Positions 16,943-25,071 of a stretch of DNA of 64,000 nt are shown in pieces. The position numbers and the translations under genes were made by a program. The notes beneath the pieces were generated by a model that saw only the letters and a list, made by a program, of their open reading frames with translations, made no database searches and had not been told where the DNA came from. Within the stretch, counting starts at the first letter, position 1. Every line of letters starts with the position of its first letter. Location of the stretch: positions 372,001 through 436,000 of the forward strand of contig NZ_CP107811.1 in the NCBI RefSeq assembly GCF_036346105.1. Reading direction: 5' to 3'. The DNA is from Streptomyces sp. NBC_00539 (GTDB lineage Bacteria > Actinomycetota > Actinomycetes > Streptomycetales > Streptomycetaceae).

Positions 16943-16979
16943 CACCGAACCAGCCGGCGCTGCGCCGGCTGGTTCGGTG
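16943..16979. terminator. Bidirectional hairpin terminator
   Basis: A perfect 17-bp inverted repeat, 16943-16959 and 16963-16979, surrounds a 3-nt loop. It lies between the convergent SDR and racemase-superfamily genes and begins 12 bp before the latter's stop codon. No T run follows, as is usual in streptomycetes. Confidence 0.85.
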
Positions 16980-16991
16980 TAAGCGGTGGCA

Positions 16992-17789
16992 TCACCGGTC
17001 GGCAGCGCGCGAGAACAGTTGCCCGTACCCGTCGATGGCGGCGGCTGAGGTTCCGGCTGCGCGGAGCGCGGCCCACAGCAGTACCTGGTTGGCCGTCAGC
17101 ACAGGGCGCCCCAGCGTCCGTTCCAGGCTCTCCACCGCTCCGACGGCGCGGAATCCGTTGCCGCCGATGACCACGGCCTCGGCTTCGGCCGGTACGTGGG
17201 CCACGACCCAGTCGTGCAGGTCGGCGGGCCGGATCAGTTGCTGCCCGCTGGGGAGCGAGCAGGGAGCGGCGTACGCCACACCGAAGCCCGCGGCTTCGTA
17301 GTAGGCCCGGCCGAGACGGTTCAGTTCTCCGCTGAACCACGGCGGGTCGACCAGGGCGATGCGGTCCGCCCCCACGGCCCGCAGCGCCAGGGTCGTCGCG
17401 GAGCAGGTACCGACGACCGGCAGGCCGTGCGCCCGAGCGGACAGCCGGTCCAGCATCGCCGCGTCGGCTGCGGCCCCGATCACGTACGCCGAGCTGGTGA
17501 AGGCGAACGCGAGCACGTCGACGGGCGCTGCCGCCAGCAGCTCCGCCGCGGCGTCGACATGCGGAGGTTCGGCGAAGGCCCGTACGGGAGCGAGCGCGAT
17601 CGTGGGATCCATGGCGCCGCCTGATCGCATCGCGCCGAAGGGGACCCTGGCCGCGTGGATGCCGATGTCGCCGGGTGTCATGGCCCGCAGTTCCGACTCC
17701 GGCCCTACATCGGCATGCGGGGTCAGCACTCCGATCCGCACCCGCGTGTCCCAGCCGTCGGGTCGGTACACCCTGTTCGCCCTCCGCAT
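16992..17789 (-). CDS. Asp/Glu racemase-superfamily protein (maleate isomerase/arylmalonate decarboxylase-like)
   Basis: 265 residues from ATG 17789 (MRRANRVYRPDG); the frame is open further upstream but that part is low in conservation. VRIGVLTPHADVGPESELRA, DVLAFAFTSSAYVIG, TTLALRAVGADRIALV and RPVLTANQVLLWAAL match the maleate cis-trans isomerase/arylmalonate decarboxylase branch. These enzymes use one or two cysteines at the positions here occupied by FTSS and by GGNGFRAVG, so both usual catalytic cysteines seem absent; a lone Cys lies in VVGTCSATT. It may be a non-racemising member or decarboxylase variant. It stands alone, downstream of a 489-bp gap. Confidence 0.75.
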   Translation of the reverse strand: MRRANRVYRPDGWDTRVRIGVLTPHADVGPESELRAMTPGDIGIHAARVPFGAMRSGGAMDPTIALAPVRAFAEPPHVDAAAELLAAAPVDVLAFAFTSSAYVIGAAADAAMLDRLSARAHGLPVVGTCSATTLALRAVGADRIALVDPPWFSGELNRLGRAYYEAAGFGVAYAAPCSLPSGQQLIRPADLHDWVVAHVPAEAEAVVIGGNGFRAVGAVESLERTLGRPVLTANQVLLWAALRAAGTSAAAIDGYGQLFSRAADR

Positions 17790-18278
17790 CCGCAGCAGCA
17801 CGCGTCCTGAGGCCCCATCATGTCCCCGCCACCCGCCGGCAACGCGGAATCGCCACGCCGACGGGCCCACCGGCCGCCCGGCCGCAAGGGCACCCGCCTC
17901 GCCGGGCCACCGCGTCACCACCCGGCCCGCACGGCCGGCCTTGTCGACCAACGGCGTCCGTGCCCGAGGAGCTCACGGCTCGGCGTCGGCGGGTCGTACC
18001 GTCCGGGTGCGCAGCCACGAGAGCAGGAGGGAGATCCGTACGTCATCCTCGGGCGGCCGGCGGCCGAGGAGGTACGCACGGGGCCGACCGGACCGCCCCC
18101 AGGGCCGTCGGCGCTCACGAAGGCGCAGTGACTTTGCACATGCGTAGAGCAATGACGCCGACGAGCGGACACGCACGCGGCCTCCCCCCATGATCGGCTC
18201 CTGCCTGGCTGCGCGAGGTCGATCAGGAGCACGATGGGAGGGAGGCCCTCGTCTGCAGGTTTGCCCGGAGGTGGCGTG
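17790..18278. other. 489-bp intergenic region without a supported gene
   Basis: Open frames exist on both strands but have no binding site, no conserved pattern and Arg/Pro/Ser-rich shadow composition. The AT-richer stretch 18127-18155 may contain the promoter of the YihY-type gene at 18279. No repeat or hairpin of note was seen. Confidence 0.4.
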
Positions 18279-19625
18279 ATGAACCGCGCGGAGGTTGTGG
18301 TACGGCGCGTCGATCAGTTCCAACAGCGCCACGCCGTGCTGGGGCTGCCGTTCGCGGTCATGCAGAAGTTCGGCAATGACCAGGCCGGCGGCAAGGCCAC
18401 GCTCATCGCCTGGTACGGGATGTTCGCGATCTTTCCTCTGCTGCTGCTGTTCTCGACGATCCTCGGCTTCGTGCTCGGTGGGCACCCTGCTCTCGAGCAT
18501 CGGCTGGTGACCTCGGCGCTGGCCAACTTTCCCGTCCTCGGCAGCCAGTTGCGCAGCTCCGCACACCCCCTGCGCGGCAGCGGCCTGGCGCTGGTACTGG
18601 GTCTGCTCGGCGCGGTGTACGGCACCCAGGGGCTCGGTCAGGCGTCCCTGAACGCGATGAACACCATGTGGAACGTTCCGTTCAAGCTTTGGCCGGGGTA
18701 CGTCGGCCGGCAGCTGCGGGGCTTCACGGTCCTGGTGCTGCTGGGACTGGCGATCTTGATGTCCACCACACTGGCCGGCCTCGGTTCCGGGCTCGGAGCG
18801 CTCGCCGGGCCGTGGACGTGGGCGGTGGCGGCACTGGTCAACTTCGGGGTCTTCCTCGTCGCCTTCACCGTTCTGACCGCGGCCACGGTGCGCGTACGCG
18901 ACGTCCTGGTGGGCGCGGCGCTCGCCACCGCCTTCTGGCAGGTGCTACAGGCAGCGGGCACGTTCTACGTCCGCCATGCCATATCCCACGCCAGCGACAT
19001 CTACGGTTTCTTCGCGATCGTGATCGGGTTGCTGTCCTGGCTGTACATCGGTGCCCGGCTGACGCTGCTCGCAGCGGAGATCAACGTGGTCCTGCGCTAC
19101 CGCTTGTGGCCGCGCTCGATGACCCAGCCCCCCTTCACCGCGCAGGACAAAGCCGCGTTCGTCCTGTTGGCGAAGATGGAGGAACGCCGACCGGAGCAGA
19201 CGGTGGCGGTGAGGTTCAGCGCCGAGGCGGACCGGCAGCCGCTGACCGATCCGCCACCGTCGGACGCGGCGTCCGCTCCCAACCCGGTATCCGGCTCCGG
19301 CGAGACCGACGGGCCGCAGGAAGACCGGTCCGCCCTCGACCCGACGCTGGCCCGCGAACGGCTGCGGTCCACGATGCGACACCTGGCCGCCGAAGCCTGC
19401 ATGCTGGTCACGGCTCCCGAGGTGGCGCGTGAGCACGGGCTGGCGGGCCGGATCGCCGACCTGCAGCGGGCCGCGCGAGCAGCCCACCGCGCCGGTGTCC
19501 CCGCTGAGCTGATCACTGCGGAGACCGGATTGGACGCCGCGTGCGTGCGGCAGTGGACCACCGCCGACCCACGGGACGAGGCCGCCCGCACGGTACCGGA
19601 GAGCGGCGGGCCGAGTCGTCCGTGA
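18279..19625 (+). CDS. YihY/virulence-factor BrkB-family membrane protein with long C-terminal extension
   Basis: 448 residues; the ATG at 18279 has the site CGGAGG. Residues ~20-290 hold the six-helix YihY/BrkB core, with the conserved FGNDQAGGKATLIAWYGMFA, HPLRGSGLALVLGLLGAVY, ASDIYGFFAIVIGLLSWLYI and LLAAEINVVLRYR. The function of the family is unsettled (envelope integrity or transport). After the core come ~160 cytoplasmic residues: a Pro/Ser/Asp-rich linker, a helix LARERLRSTMRHLAAEACML and a segment RAGVPAELITAETGLDAACV resembling a small helix-turn-helix. The extension is longer than in many YihY proteins. Confidence 0.85.
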   Translation: MNRAEVVVRRVDQFQQRHAVLGLPFAVMQKFGNDQAGGKATLIAWYGMFAIFPLLLLFSTILGFVLGGHPALEHRLVTSALANFPVLGSQLRSSAHPLRGSGLALVLGLLGAVYGTQGLGQASLNAMNTMWNVPFKLWPGYVGRQLRGFTVLVLLGLAILMSTTLAGLGSGLGALAGPWTWAVAALVNFGVFLVAFTVLTAATVRVRDVLVGAALATAFWQVLQAAGTFYVRHAISHASDIYGFFAIVIGLLSWLYIGARLTLLAAEINVVLRYRLWPRSMTQPPFTAQDKAAFVLLAKMEERRPEQTVAVRFSAEADRQPLTDPPPSDAASAPNPVSGSGETDGPQEDRSALDPTLARERLRSTMRHLAAEACMLVTAPEVAREHGLAGRIADLQRAARAAHRAGVPAELITAETGLDAACVRQWTTADPRDEAARTVPESGGPSRP

Positions 19626-19880
19626 CGGGGCGCTCCGTGCTACGGCGGTCCGCCGGCGACGTGATCCGGAAGAAGCGGCAGACCCGACGCAGGAGGGGCT
19701 GTGACGCCCCCGGTGCGGCACCGAGGTGCGACACGCCACGCCTGGGGGACGTGCGTGTCCGCCGACCGGACCCGGCCGCGCGCGGCGCGTGTCCGGCACG
19801 CACGCACGGCTGCTAAGCACGCGGTACCGCAAGGCCCGCACCACCCGCCGGCCGACACCGCTCCACACCGGGAGACACCC

Positions 19881-21074
19881 GTGCCCACCCGCGTTCGCCG
19901 CTTCCGCACCGGCCTGTCCGCCGCCGCCCTCACCGCCGCCGCGCTCGGCGCGCTCCTCCCGCCCGCGCAGGCGGCGAGCGCGGGTCCGGGCGCCGCAGGA
20001 GGACGCCCGGACCACGACGAGCGCCTCCAGCAGCGACTCGAACGGCTCGTCGCCCAGGACGACGGCCCGCCCGGGGCGATCGCCGTACTCACCAGGAGCG
20101 GCCGGACGCAGGTGTACACCGCCGGTGTCGGGGACGTCGCCACGGGACGGCGGCCGGACCTCGACGACCACATGCGCATCGCCAGCATCGCGAAGGCGCT
20201 CAGCGGGGCCGTGGCCCTCCGGCTCGTCGACGAGAACGTCCTCTCCCTCGACGACACCATCGGGGAGCGGCTGCCCGCTCTGCCCGCCGACTGGCACGCG
20301 GTGACCCTGCGCCAGCTCCTCCAGCACACCAGCGGCCTGCCCGACTACACGACCGACCCCGAGTTCCTGAGCATCCTCCAGGCCGACCCCCGCCACCTGT
20401 TCGACCCGCGCACCCTCCTCGACTTCGTCGCGGACGAGCCGCTGCAGTTCCGACCGGGCACCCTGTACGAGTACTCCAACTCCGACAACATCGCCGTGGC
20501 GCTCATGGCCGAGGCGGCCACCGGCCGTCGCTACGAGGACCTGCTCAAGGACCTCGTGTACCGCCCCCTCGGCCTGCGGCAGACCAGCCTGCCCCTGGGC
20601 TACCGGCTCCCCCGGCCGTACCTGCACGGCTACGACGTCACCCCGGGCGCCGCACCCGAGGACGTCAGCGAGGCCCTCAGCGCCTCCGGGGTATGGGCCT
20701 CCGGCGGCATCGTCTCCACCCCGAGGGAACTGGGCGTCTTCATCCGCGCGTACGGGGGCCCCGCCCTGCTGTCGGAGAAGACCCGCAAGGAGCAGCTCAC
20801 CTTCCGCCCGGGCGACTCCTCGGAACCGGCGGGTCCCGGCACCAACGCCGCAGGGCTCGCGATCTACCAGTACACCACCCGCTGCGGCGTCCTCTACGGT
20901 CACACCGGCAACTTCCCCGGCTACACCCAGCTCGCGGCCACCACCCCGGACGGCACCCGCTCCCTCACGTTCTCCATCAACACCCAGACCAGCAAGAGCA
21001 ACAAGCCCGCACTGCTCGCCCGACTCCGCACGGTCCAGGAGGACTTCGCCTGCGCACTCCTCAAGGACCACTGA
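19881..21074 (+). CDS. Secreted serine hydrolase (class C beta-lactamase/DD-peptidase fold)
   Basis: 397 residues from GTG 19881 (GGGAGA eight bases before); upstream in-frame sequence lacks a site. A signal peptide is evident (TRVRRFRTGLSAAALTAAAL then AQAASA). Catalytic motifs: SIAKA with S102 and K105 (SxxK), YSN at 198-200 (YxN), and near the C-terminus YGHTGNFPGY, an HxG equivalent of the third motif. This is the pattern of D-alanyl-D-alanine carboxypeptidase/esterase-type members, acting outside the membrane on peptidoglycan or small esters/peptides. It is monocistronic. Confidence 0.88.
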   Translation: MPTRVRRFRTGLSAAALTAAALGALLPPAQAASAGPGAAGGRPDHDERLQQRLERLVAQDDGPPGAIAVLTRSGRTQVYTAGVGDVATGRRPDLDDHMRIASIAKALSGAVALRLVDENVLSLDDTIGERLPALPADWHAVTLRQLLQHTSGLPDYTTDPEFLSILQADPRHLFDPRTLLDFVADEPLQFRPGTLYEYSNSDNIAVALMAEAATGRRYEDLLKDLVYRPLGLRQTSLPLGYRLPRPYLHGYDVTPGAAPEDVSEALSASGVWASGGIVSTPRELGVFIRAYGGPALLSEKTRKEQLTFRPGDSSEPAGPGTNAAGLAIYQYTTRCGVLYGHTGNFPGYTQLAATTPDGTRSLTFSINTQTSKSNKPALLARLRTVQEDFACALLKDH

Positions 21075-21290
21075 ACCGGCCCGGCCCCGATCCGAACGGC
21101 CCGCCCCGGCAGTGCCGTGGATCACCGCGGCGACGGGAACGGCCGACGGCCGTCGTTCTCCCCCGCCGCTGCCCCGGAACGTCCAGTGGCCGCTGAAACG
21201 GCTCGCTCGGACGGCCCTTGCCCTTCCGCTGCCCGCGCCCCTCCCCCCGAAGCGCACCGATGGCCGGCGCTCACCCGACTGGCTTCACAT

Positions 21291-21325
21291 TGCTTAATGA
21301 CATAAACTATCCATATCATTAAGCA
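21291..21325. promoter_or_regulatory. 35-bp palindrome upstream of the mycothiol-isomerase-like gene
   Basis: Perfect 10-bp arms TGCTTAATGA (21291-21300) and TCATTAAGCA (21316-21325), with two more complementary pairs further in. It is strikingly AT-rich for this genome and ends 40 bp before the ATG at 21366. It looks like the operator of a MarR- or TetR-type dimer, but no regulator gene is adjacent. Confidence 0.65.
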
Positions 21326-21365
21326 TTGACGCCCGCCGGGGCAGCACCACCAGAGGAAGGCGCAC

Positions 21366-22127
21366 ATGAACCCCGCCCAGCACGCAGCGGCCGTCGCGGC
21401 CGAGACCGCCGAGTTCGTCGCCACGGTCACCGCGGCCGACCTCTCCACCCCTGTGCCGACCTGCCCCGGCTGGACCGTCGGGGACCTCACGCAACACGTC
21501 GGCAGCGTGCACCGCTGGTTCACCGAGCTGCTCCGCCGCCGCGTCCAGCAGCCGCCGACCAGCCGCGAAGTGGACCTCCGCCTGCCGGAGCAACCGGACG
21601 GCCTCCCCGGCTGGCTGGCCGCGAGTGCGCGCGAGGCCGCCGAGGTGTTCGCCGCCACCGACCTTGACGCACCGATGTGGGCCTGGGGAGTCGACCAGCA
21701 CGCCCGGTTCTGGGTGCGGCGCATGCTGTTCGAGACCCTGGTCCACCGAGCCGACGCCCAGCTCGCACTCGGACTCTCCCCGCACATCGACCGTGCGCTG
21801 GCGGTCGACGGCATCGACGAGTTCCTCACCAACCTGCCGTTCGCGTCTCCTTTCGCGCCGCTGACCGCCCAACTCCGCGCCCCTCACCGGGCGGTTCGCT
21901 TCACCTGCACGGACGGCGACGGCGACTGGCTGGTCGGCCTGCGCCCCGACGGCTTCGCCCTGGTGGCCGAAGGCGACGGGCCCGGCACTGCGGACGCCGC
22001 GGTCCAGGGAACGGCCGCCGACCTGCTGCTGCTCCTCTACGGCCGCCTGGACCGCCAGGACGACGCCTTCCACCTGCTCGGCGACCCGGACCTGCTCGCC
22101 CACTGGTTCACCCACTCCGCCTTCTAG
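21366..22127 (+). CDS. Maleylpyruvate isomerase-like mycothiol-dependent protein
   Basis: 253 residues. N-terminal DinB-like helical bundle (MDMPI_N pattern): TPVPTCPGWTVGDLTQHVGS with the first metal-ligand His, and RRMLFETLVHRADAQLAL with the second His region. The C-terminal ~90 residues (VRFTCTDGDGDWLVGLRPDG onward) match the MDMPI C-terminal domain. Such proteins use zinc and mycothiol, the actinobacterial thiol, for isomerisation or conjugation; the actual substrate is unknown. It is a single gene under a palindromic AT-rich operator and is followed by the thiol-redox island. Confidence 0.88.
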   Translation: MNPAQHAAAVAAETAEFVATVTAADLSTPVPTCPGWTVGDLTQHVGSVHRWFTELLRRRVQQPPTSREVDLRLPEQPDGLPGWLAASAREAAEVFAATDLDAPMWAWGVDQHARFWVRRMLFETLVHRADAQLALGLSPHIDRALAVDGIDEFLTNLPFASPFAPLTAQLRAPHRAVRFTCTDGDGDWLVGLRPDGFALVAEGDGPGTADAAVQGTAADLLLLLYGRLDRQDDAFHLLGDPDLLAHWFTHSAF

Positions 22128-22257
22128 GCCCGGACCACCTGAAGAGCACCATCGGCAGGCACGTGTCGGCGCGCCCGGACCGCGAGGGACGGATGACGTG
22201 CGGACGGTACGGCGTCCCGGGGATGGTCCGGCTCGTCCCTGAGGTGGGCCTGCGGGC

Positions 22258-22320
22258 TTCCTTAAGGGAGTCTGAAGAACGCCTCCACGGCGCGGTCTGC
22301 GCTGGTCACGGGCCTAGGCT
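22258..22320 (+). promoter_or_regulatory. Direct-repeat response-regulator box A and -10 of the CAP-domain gene
   Basis: Two hexamers CTTAAG (22261-22266) and CTGAAG (22272-22277) are spaced exactly 11 bp, the arrangement bound by OmpR/PhoB-type regulators. A -10 TAGGCT lies at 22315-22320. The 23-bp box starting TTCCTTAAGGG at 22258 is nearly repeated at 24094 with the same distance to its -10. The probable regulator is the OmpR-type protein encoded at 26534. Confidence 0.65.
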
Positions 22321-22365
22321 CGGGTGAACTCCCCTGCTTTCCCAGCCTTGTGAGGTGTGACCGGC

Positions 22366-23217
22366 ATGAGCCGTAGCCGAACTCCCGTCGTCCCGTCCCG
22401 CGTCGAGTCACGGCGGAGGAAGACCGTGCGTACGCGCATCGTGCTGTCGGTCACCGCCGCGGCCGCTGCGGTGGCGGTCGGGGTCGCGGTGGCCGACTCC
22501 GACGGTGCTGGCCACCCGGACGCGCGGGCCGACGGAGCCGCGGGCGCGGTGTCGAAGACGGCGGGAGCGGGCACCGGCGCCCCCGCGGCCACGCAGACTC
22601 CTGCCCCGGCCTCCCCCAGCCCCTCGACCTCGGCCACGGGATCCCCCACTCCCGCGACGCCGTCGGCCGCGCAGAGCAGCGCCCCCGCCGAGTCGCAGAC
22701 CCCCGAGCCCGAGAAGGCCACGCCCACACCCAAGCCCAAGCCTGCCCGGACCACGGGCAGCGGGTCCGGCGGAACTGGTGGATCGGGCGGATCGGGCGGA
22801 TCGGGCGGGTCCGGGGGCTCCGGCACCGCCGACAAGGGCACCGAATCCGCGGTCCTGGCCCTCGTCAACAAGGAGCGGGCCGCCGCCGGATGCGGCCCGC
22901 TCGCCACGGACTCCGCCCTGACCGCCGCCGCGCGGGCGTACAGCGACACGATGGCCCGCAGCGGCGTCATGTCCCACACCGGTCCCGACGGGTCGACCAT
23001 GACCAGCCGGGTGGAGGCCGCCGGGTACGGCTGGTCCCGGCTCGGCGAGAACATAGCCCGCGGCCAAGCCGACGCCGACGCGGTCATGAACGCCTGGATG
23101 AACAGCCCCGGGCACCGGGCCAACATCCTCAACTGCGCCTTCACCGAGATCGGTATAGGCGTCCACAAGGGCGACGGCGGTCCGTGGTGGACGCAGGACT
23201 TCGGCACCCCGAGGTAG
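22366..23217 (+). CDS. Secreted CAP-domain (SCP/PR1-like) protein
   Basis: 283 residues from ATG 22366 (GAGGTG 10 nt before; a GTG at 22357 is the alternative). Basic N-terminus RRRKTVRTRI and a hydrophobic segment VLSVTAAAAAVAVGVAVA form a signal peptide or anchor. A ~110-residue Pro/Thr/Ser linker ends in a Gly-Ser repeat. The CAP domain begins at VLALVNKERAAAGCGPL and shows GVMSHTGPDG, GYGWSRLGENIARG and the signature WMNSPGHRANIL, FTEIGIGVH, with the conserved His and Glu residues. CAP proteins bind lipids or act on the cell surface. A repeat box shared with the thioredoxin-like lipoprotein ties it to the redox island. Confidence 0.88.
   Translation: MSRSRTPVVPSRVESRRRKTVRTRIVLSVTAAAAAVAVGVAVADSDGAGHPDARADGAAGAVSKTAGAGTGAPAATQTPAPASPSPSTSATGSPTPATPSAAQSSAPAESQTPEPEKATPTPKPKPARTTGSGSGGTGGSGGSGGSGGSGGSGTADKGTESAVLALVNKERAAAGCGPLATDSALTAAARAYSDTMARSGVMSHTGPDGSTMTSRVEAAGYGWSRLGENIARGQADADAVMNAWMNSPGHRANILNCAFTEIGIGVHKGDGGPWWTQDFGTPR
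22780..22806 (+). repeat. 9-bp tandem repeat in the CAP protein linker
   Basis: Three exact copies of GGATCGGGC followed by degenerate copies encode the Gly-Ser-Gly linker before the CAP domain. Copy number could vary between strains and change linker length. Confidence 0.8.
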
Positions 23218-23325
23218 GCGGCCCTCGGCCCCCCGATCCCGGTACGGCCCTGTCCTGCGGCCCGTCCGCGGGTCGGGGACGTCGGCGTTCACCGGCCTCG
23301 ATGACGGCGCGGCCCGCGCGTCGTT

Positions 23326-23331
23326 CACTAT
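23326..23331 (+). promoter_or_regulatory. Putative -10 giving a leaderless transcript
   Basis: CACTAT sits exactly at -12 to -7 if transcription starts at the GTG at 23338. No ribosome binding site precedes that GTG, which fits leaderless initiation. Confidence 0.4.
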
Positions 23332-23337
23332 GGGGCC

Positions 23338-23898
23338 GTGCCCCGGATTCCGCGTTACCTGCTCATATGGCTGTCGTGCACGGCCGCCAGCGTGGCCGCC
23401 GTGCTCGGCACGGTCCGGTTCGTGGTCGGCACGACCCGCCACACACCCCCGGTGGCCCGGTCCGCCCCGGTGGTCATCGAGACGCCGCCCGCGTGGCAGG
23501 CCGGCACGAGCCCCGCACCGAGCGAGCCGTCGCCGTCCCCGTCCGCCGTGGCCCCGCCCACGGTGTCGGCGCAGCCGTCCTCCCCGGCGGCTCCTACCCC
23601 GGCCAAGAGCTCCTCGGCGTTGCCCCGGACCGCGGCATCCAAGACCTCCGTGGACTGCGAGGACGGCGGAGCGGGCCTGCACACCGTCCCCTCGCAGGGC
23701 GGCAAGGCCACGGTCCGGTACGGCAGTCGGGGCGTGTGCCTGATCTCCGCGATCCCGAGCCGCGGTTTCCGTGCCACCACCTCGCAGACATCGGACGACA
23801 CCCTCACGGTCACGTTCACCAGCGACGACCACCGCTCGGTCATCACCGCGACCATCGAGCCTGCGGCGAAGGCCGGCGTCCGCGAAACGTCGTTCTGA
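23338..23898 (+). CDS. Membrane-anchored exported protein of unknown function
   Basis: 186 residues from GTG 23338. One N-terminal membrane segment (RYLLIWLSCTAASVAAVLGT) is followed by a Pro/Ser/Ala-rich linker of ~80 residues and a compact C-terminal domain of ~75 residues with two cysteines (SVDCEDGG and YGSRGVCLIS) that could form a disulfide, ending in a beta-rich stretch TLTVTFTSDD and VITATIEP. I do not recognise the family. It lies between the CAP-domain gene and the DsbD-type genes and might be a client of that thiol system; this is inference. Confidence 0.7.
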   Translation: MPRIPRYLLIWLSCTAASVAAVLGTVRFVVGTTRHTPPVARSAPVVIETPPAWQAGTSPAPSEPSPSPSAVAPPTVSAQPSSPAAPTPAKSSSALPRTAASKTSVDCEDGGAGLHTVPSQGGKATVRYGSRGVCLISAIPSRGFRATTSQTSDDTLTVTFTSDDHRSVITATIEPAAKAGVRETSF

Positions 23899-24285
23899 GA
23901 CCCATAGGTCGCGATGACCGAGGTGCCGAGGGCGCGAACCCCGAGATCTCCACGGGTCGAGGTCTCGAAGTCCGCAAGAGCCGCCCGACGTCGGCCGGTT
24001 CGTGCCGCTCTCTCACCCATCAGCCCCTTCCGCCGGGTTCACCGCCCTCTGTCCCCCCGTGGACCGGGTTCCGGCGAAGCGGAAGGTGAGCTGTTCCTTA
24101 GGGCAACCTCAAGATCACGCCGAGGCCGTTCCCTCGGCCCCGCGCCGCCCTATGCTCGCGTCACCGAGCGGCCACGGCGCCGGGGTGCGACATCCCCGGC
24201 GAACCGCCCCGCCGCCGGTTCCCACCGTGCCGGGCGACGTCTTCGCCGCTCCACAGACCGAACCATGCCTTGGGGTGTCTTCGCC
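23899..24285 (+). other. 387-bp control region before the thioredoxin-like lipoprotein
   Basis: It contains response-regulator box B and a -10 (24094-24156) followed by a leader of about 120 nt. Open frames here are low-complexity Arg/Pro sequence without a binding site, so I see no gene. Confidence 0.5.
24094..24156 (+). promoter_or_regulatory. Direct-repeat response-regulator box B and -10 of the thioredoxin-like lipoprotein
   Basis: Hexamers CTTAGG (24097-24102) and CTCAAG (24108-24113) are spaced 11 bp inside TTCCTTAGGGCAACCTCAAG, matching box A at 22258. The -10 TATGCT (24151-24156) starts 38 bp after the end of the second hexamer, identical to the spacing at box A. This points to shared control by the adjacent OmpR-type regulator. 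Confidence 0.65.
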
Positions 24286-25071
24286 ATGAGTTCTCGCATG
24301 CTCCGACCCGTCCGCACCGAACGCCGTACGGCAGCGTCCCGCTCCGCCGCGCCCGCCGGAACGCGGCTGCCGCTGGTCGCCGCGGCGGTGGTCGCGGCCG
24401 GGCTGACCGCCGCCTGCGGACCCGCCACGCCGCCCGTCGGAGCCGGCGCCCCGTCCACCGCCGCATCGTCCGTGCAGTCCCCGCCCTCCGCGACGGCCTC
24501 CGCCACCGCGTCCCCCGAGGCGTCGCCGACCGCGTCGGCGTCCCCCTCGGCCTCCGCCACCGTCCGGGCCGCTTCACCGACGGCCAGGGCCGGGTCCGCC
24601 GCCGCCGCCGGCGGCGCGGCGTCCGCCAAGCCGTCCCGCGACGCCACTGCGGCCGCCCCGGCGGCTCCGGCCGCCCCCGTACCCGGTCCGGGCTACGACA
24701 GTTCGGCCGACGCGCAGAAGCAGATCGACGCGGCGCTGCGCGCGGCCAAGGCCGACGGCCGGACGGTGCTGCTCGACTTCGGCGCGAACTGGTGCGGCAA
24801 CTGCAAGGCCGCCGACAAGGTGTTCGGCCAGTCGCAGACCGCCGCGATCCTCGGGGCCTCGTACCACCTGGTCAAGGTCGACATCGGCGGCAACAGCTCG
24901 GCCAACTCCGCGCTGCTGCGCAAGTACAGCCCCTCGGGCGGCACGTACACCATGCCCGTGCTGGTCGTCGTCTCCCCCTCCGGCACGGTGCGCACCGACA
25001 CCCACGTCACGGGCAATCCGTCCCTCACCTCCGACGGCATCAACTCCTTCCTGCGCAAGTGGGCGCCGTGA
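24286..25071 (+). CDS. Thioredoxin-fold lipoprotein (DsbD gamma-domain-like)
   Basis: 261 residues from ATG 24286; ATG 24265 and 24298 are in-frame alternatives. N-terminal signal with hydrophobic core LPLVAAAVVAAGLTAAC, whose Cys is the likely lipid anchor. A ~100-residue Ala/Ser/Thr/Pro linker follows. The domain starts at SSADAQKQIDAALRAAKADG and has LLDFGANWCGNCKAADKVF, where the CGNC redox motif sits in a context typical of the C-terminal domain of DsbD rather than of thioredoxin itself, then TYTMPVLVVVSPSG with the cis-proline. It should carry reducing equivalents outside the membrane. Its stop overlaps the next start (GTGA). Confidence 0.88.
   Translation: MSSRMLRPVRTERRTAASRSAAPAGTRLPLVAAAVVAAGLTAACGPATPPVGAGAPSTAASSVQSPPSATASATASPEASPTASASPSASATVRAASPTARAGSAAAAGGAASAKPSRDATAAAPAAPAAPVPGPGYDSSADAQKQIDAALRAAKADGRTVLLDFGANWCGNCKAADKVFGQSQTAAILGASYHLVKVDIGGNSSANSALLRKYSPSGGTYTMPVLVVVSPSGTVRTDTHVTGNPSLTSDGINSFLRKWAP

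Noticed and set aside
17915-18232. 105-codon frame on the minus strand in the 489-bp gap
   Set aside because: No binding site, no hydrophobic or conserved pattern; composition is that of non-coding GC-rich DNA.
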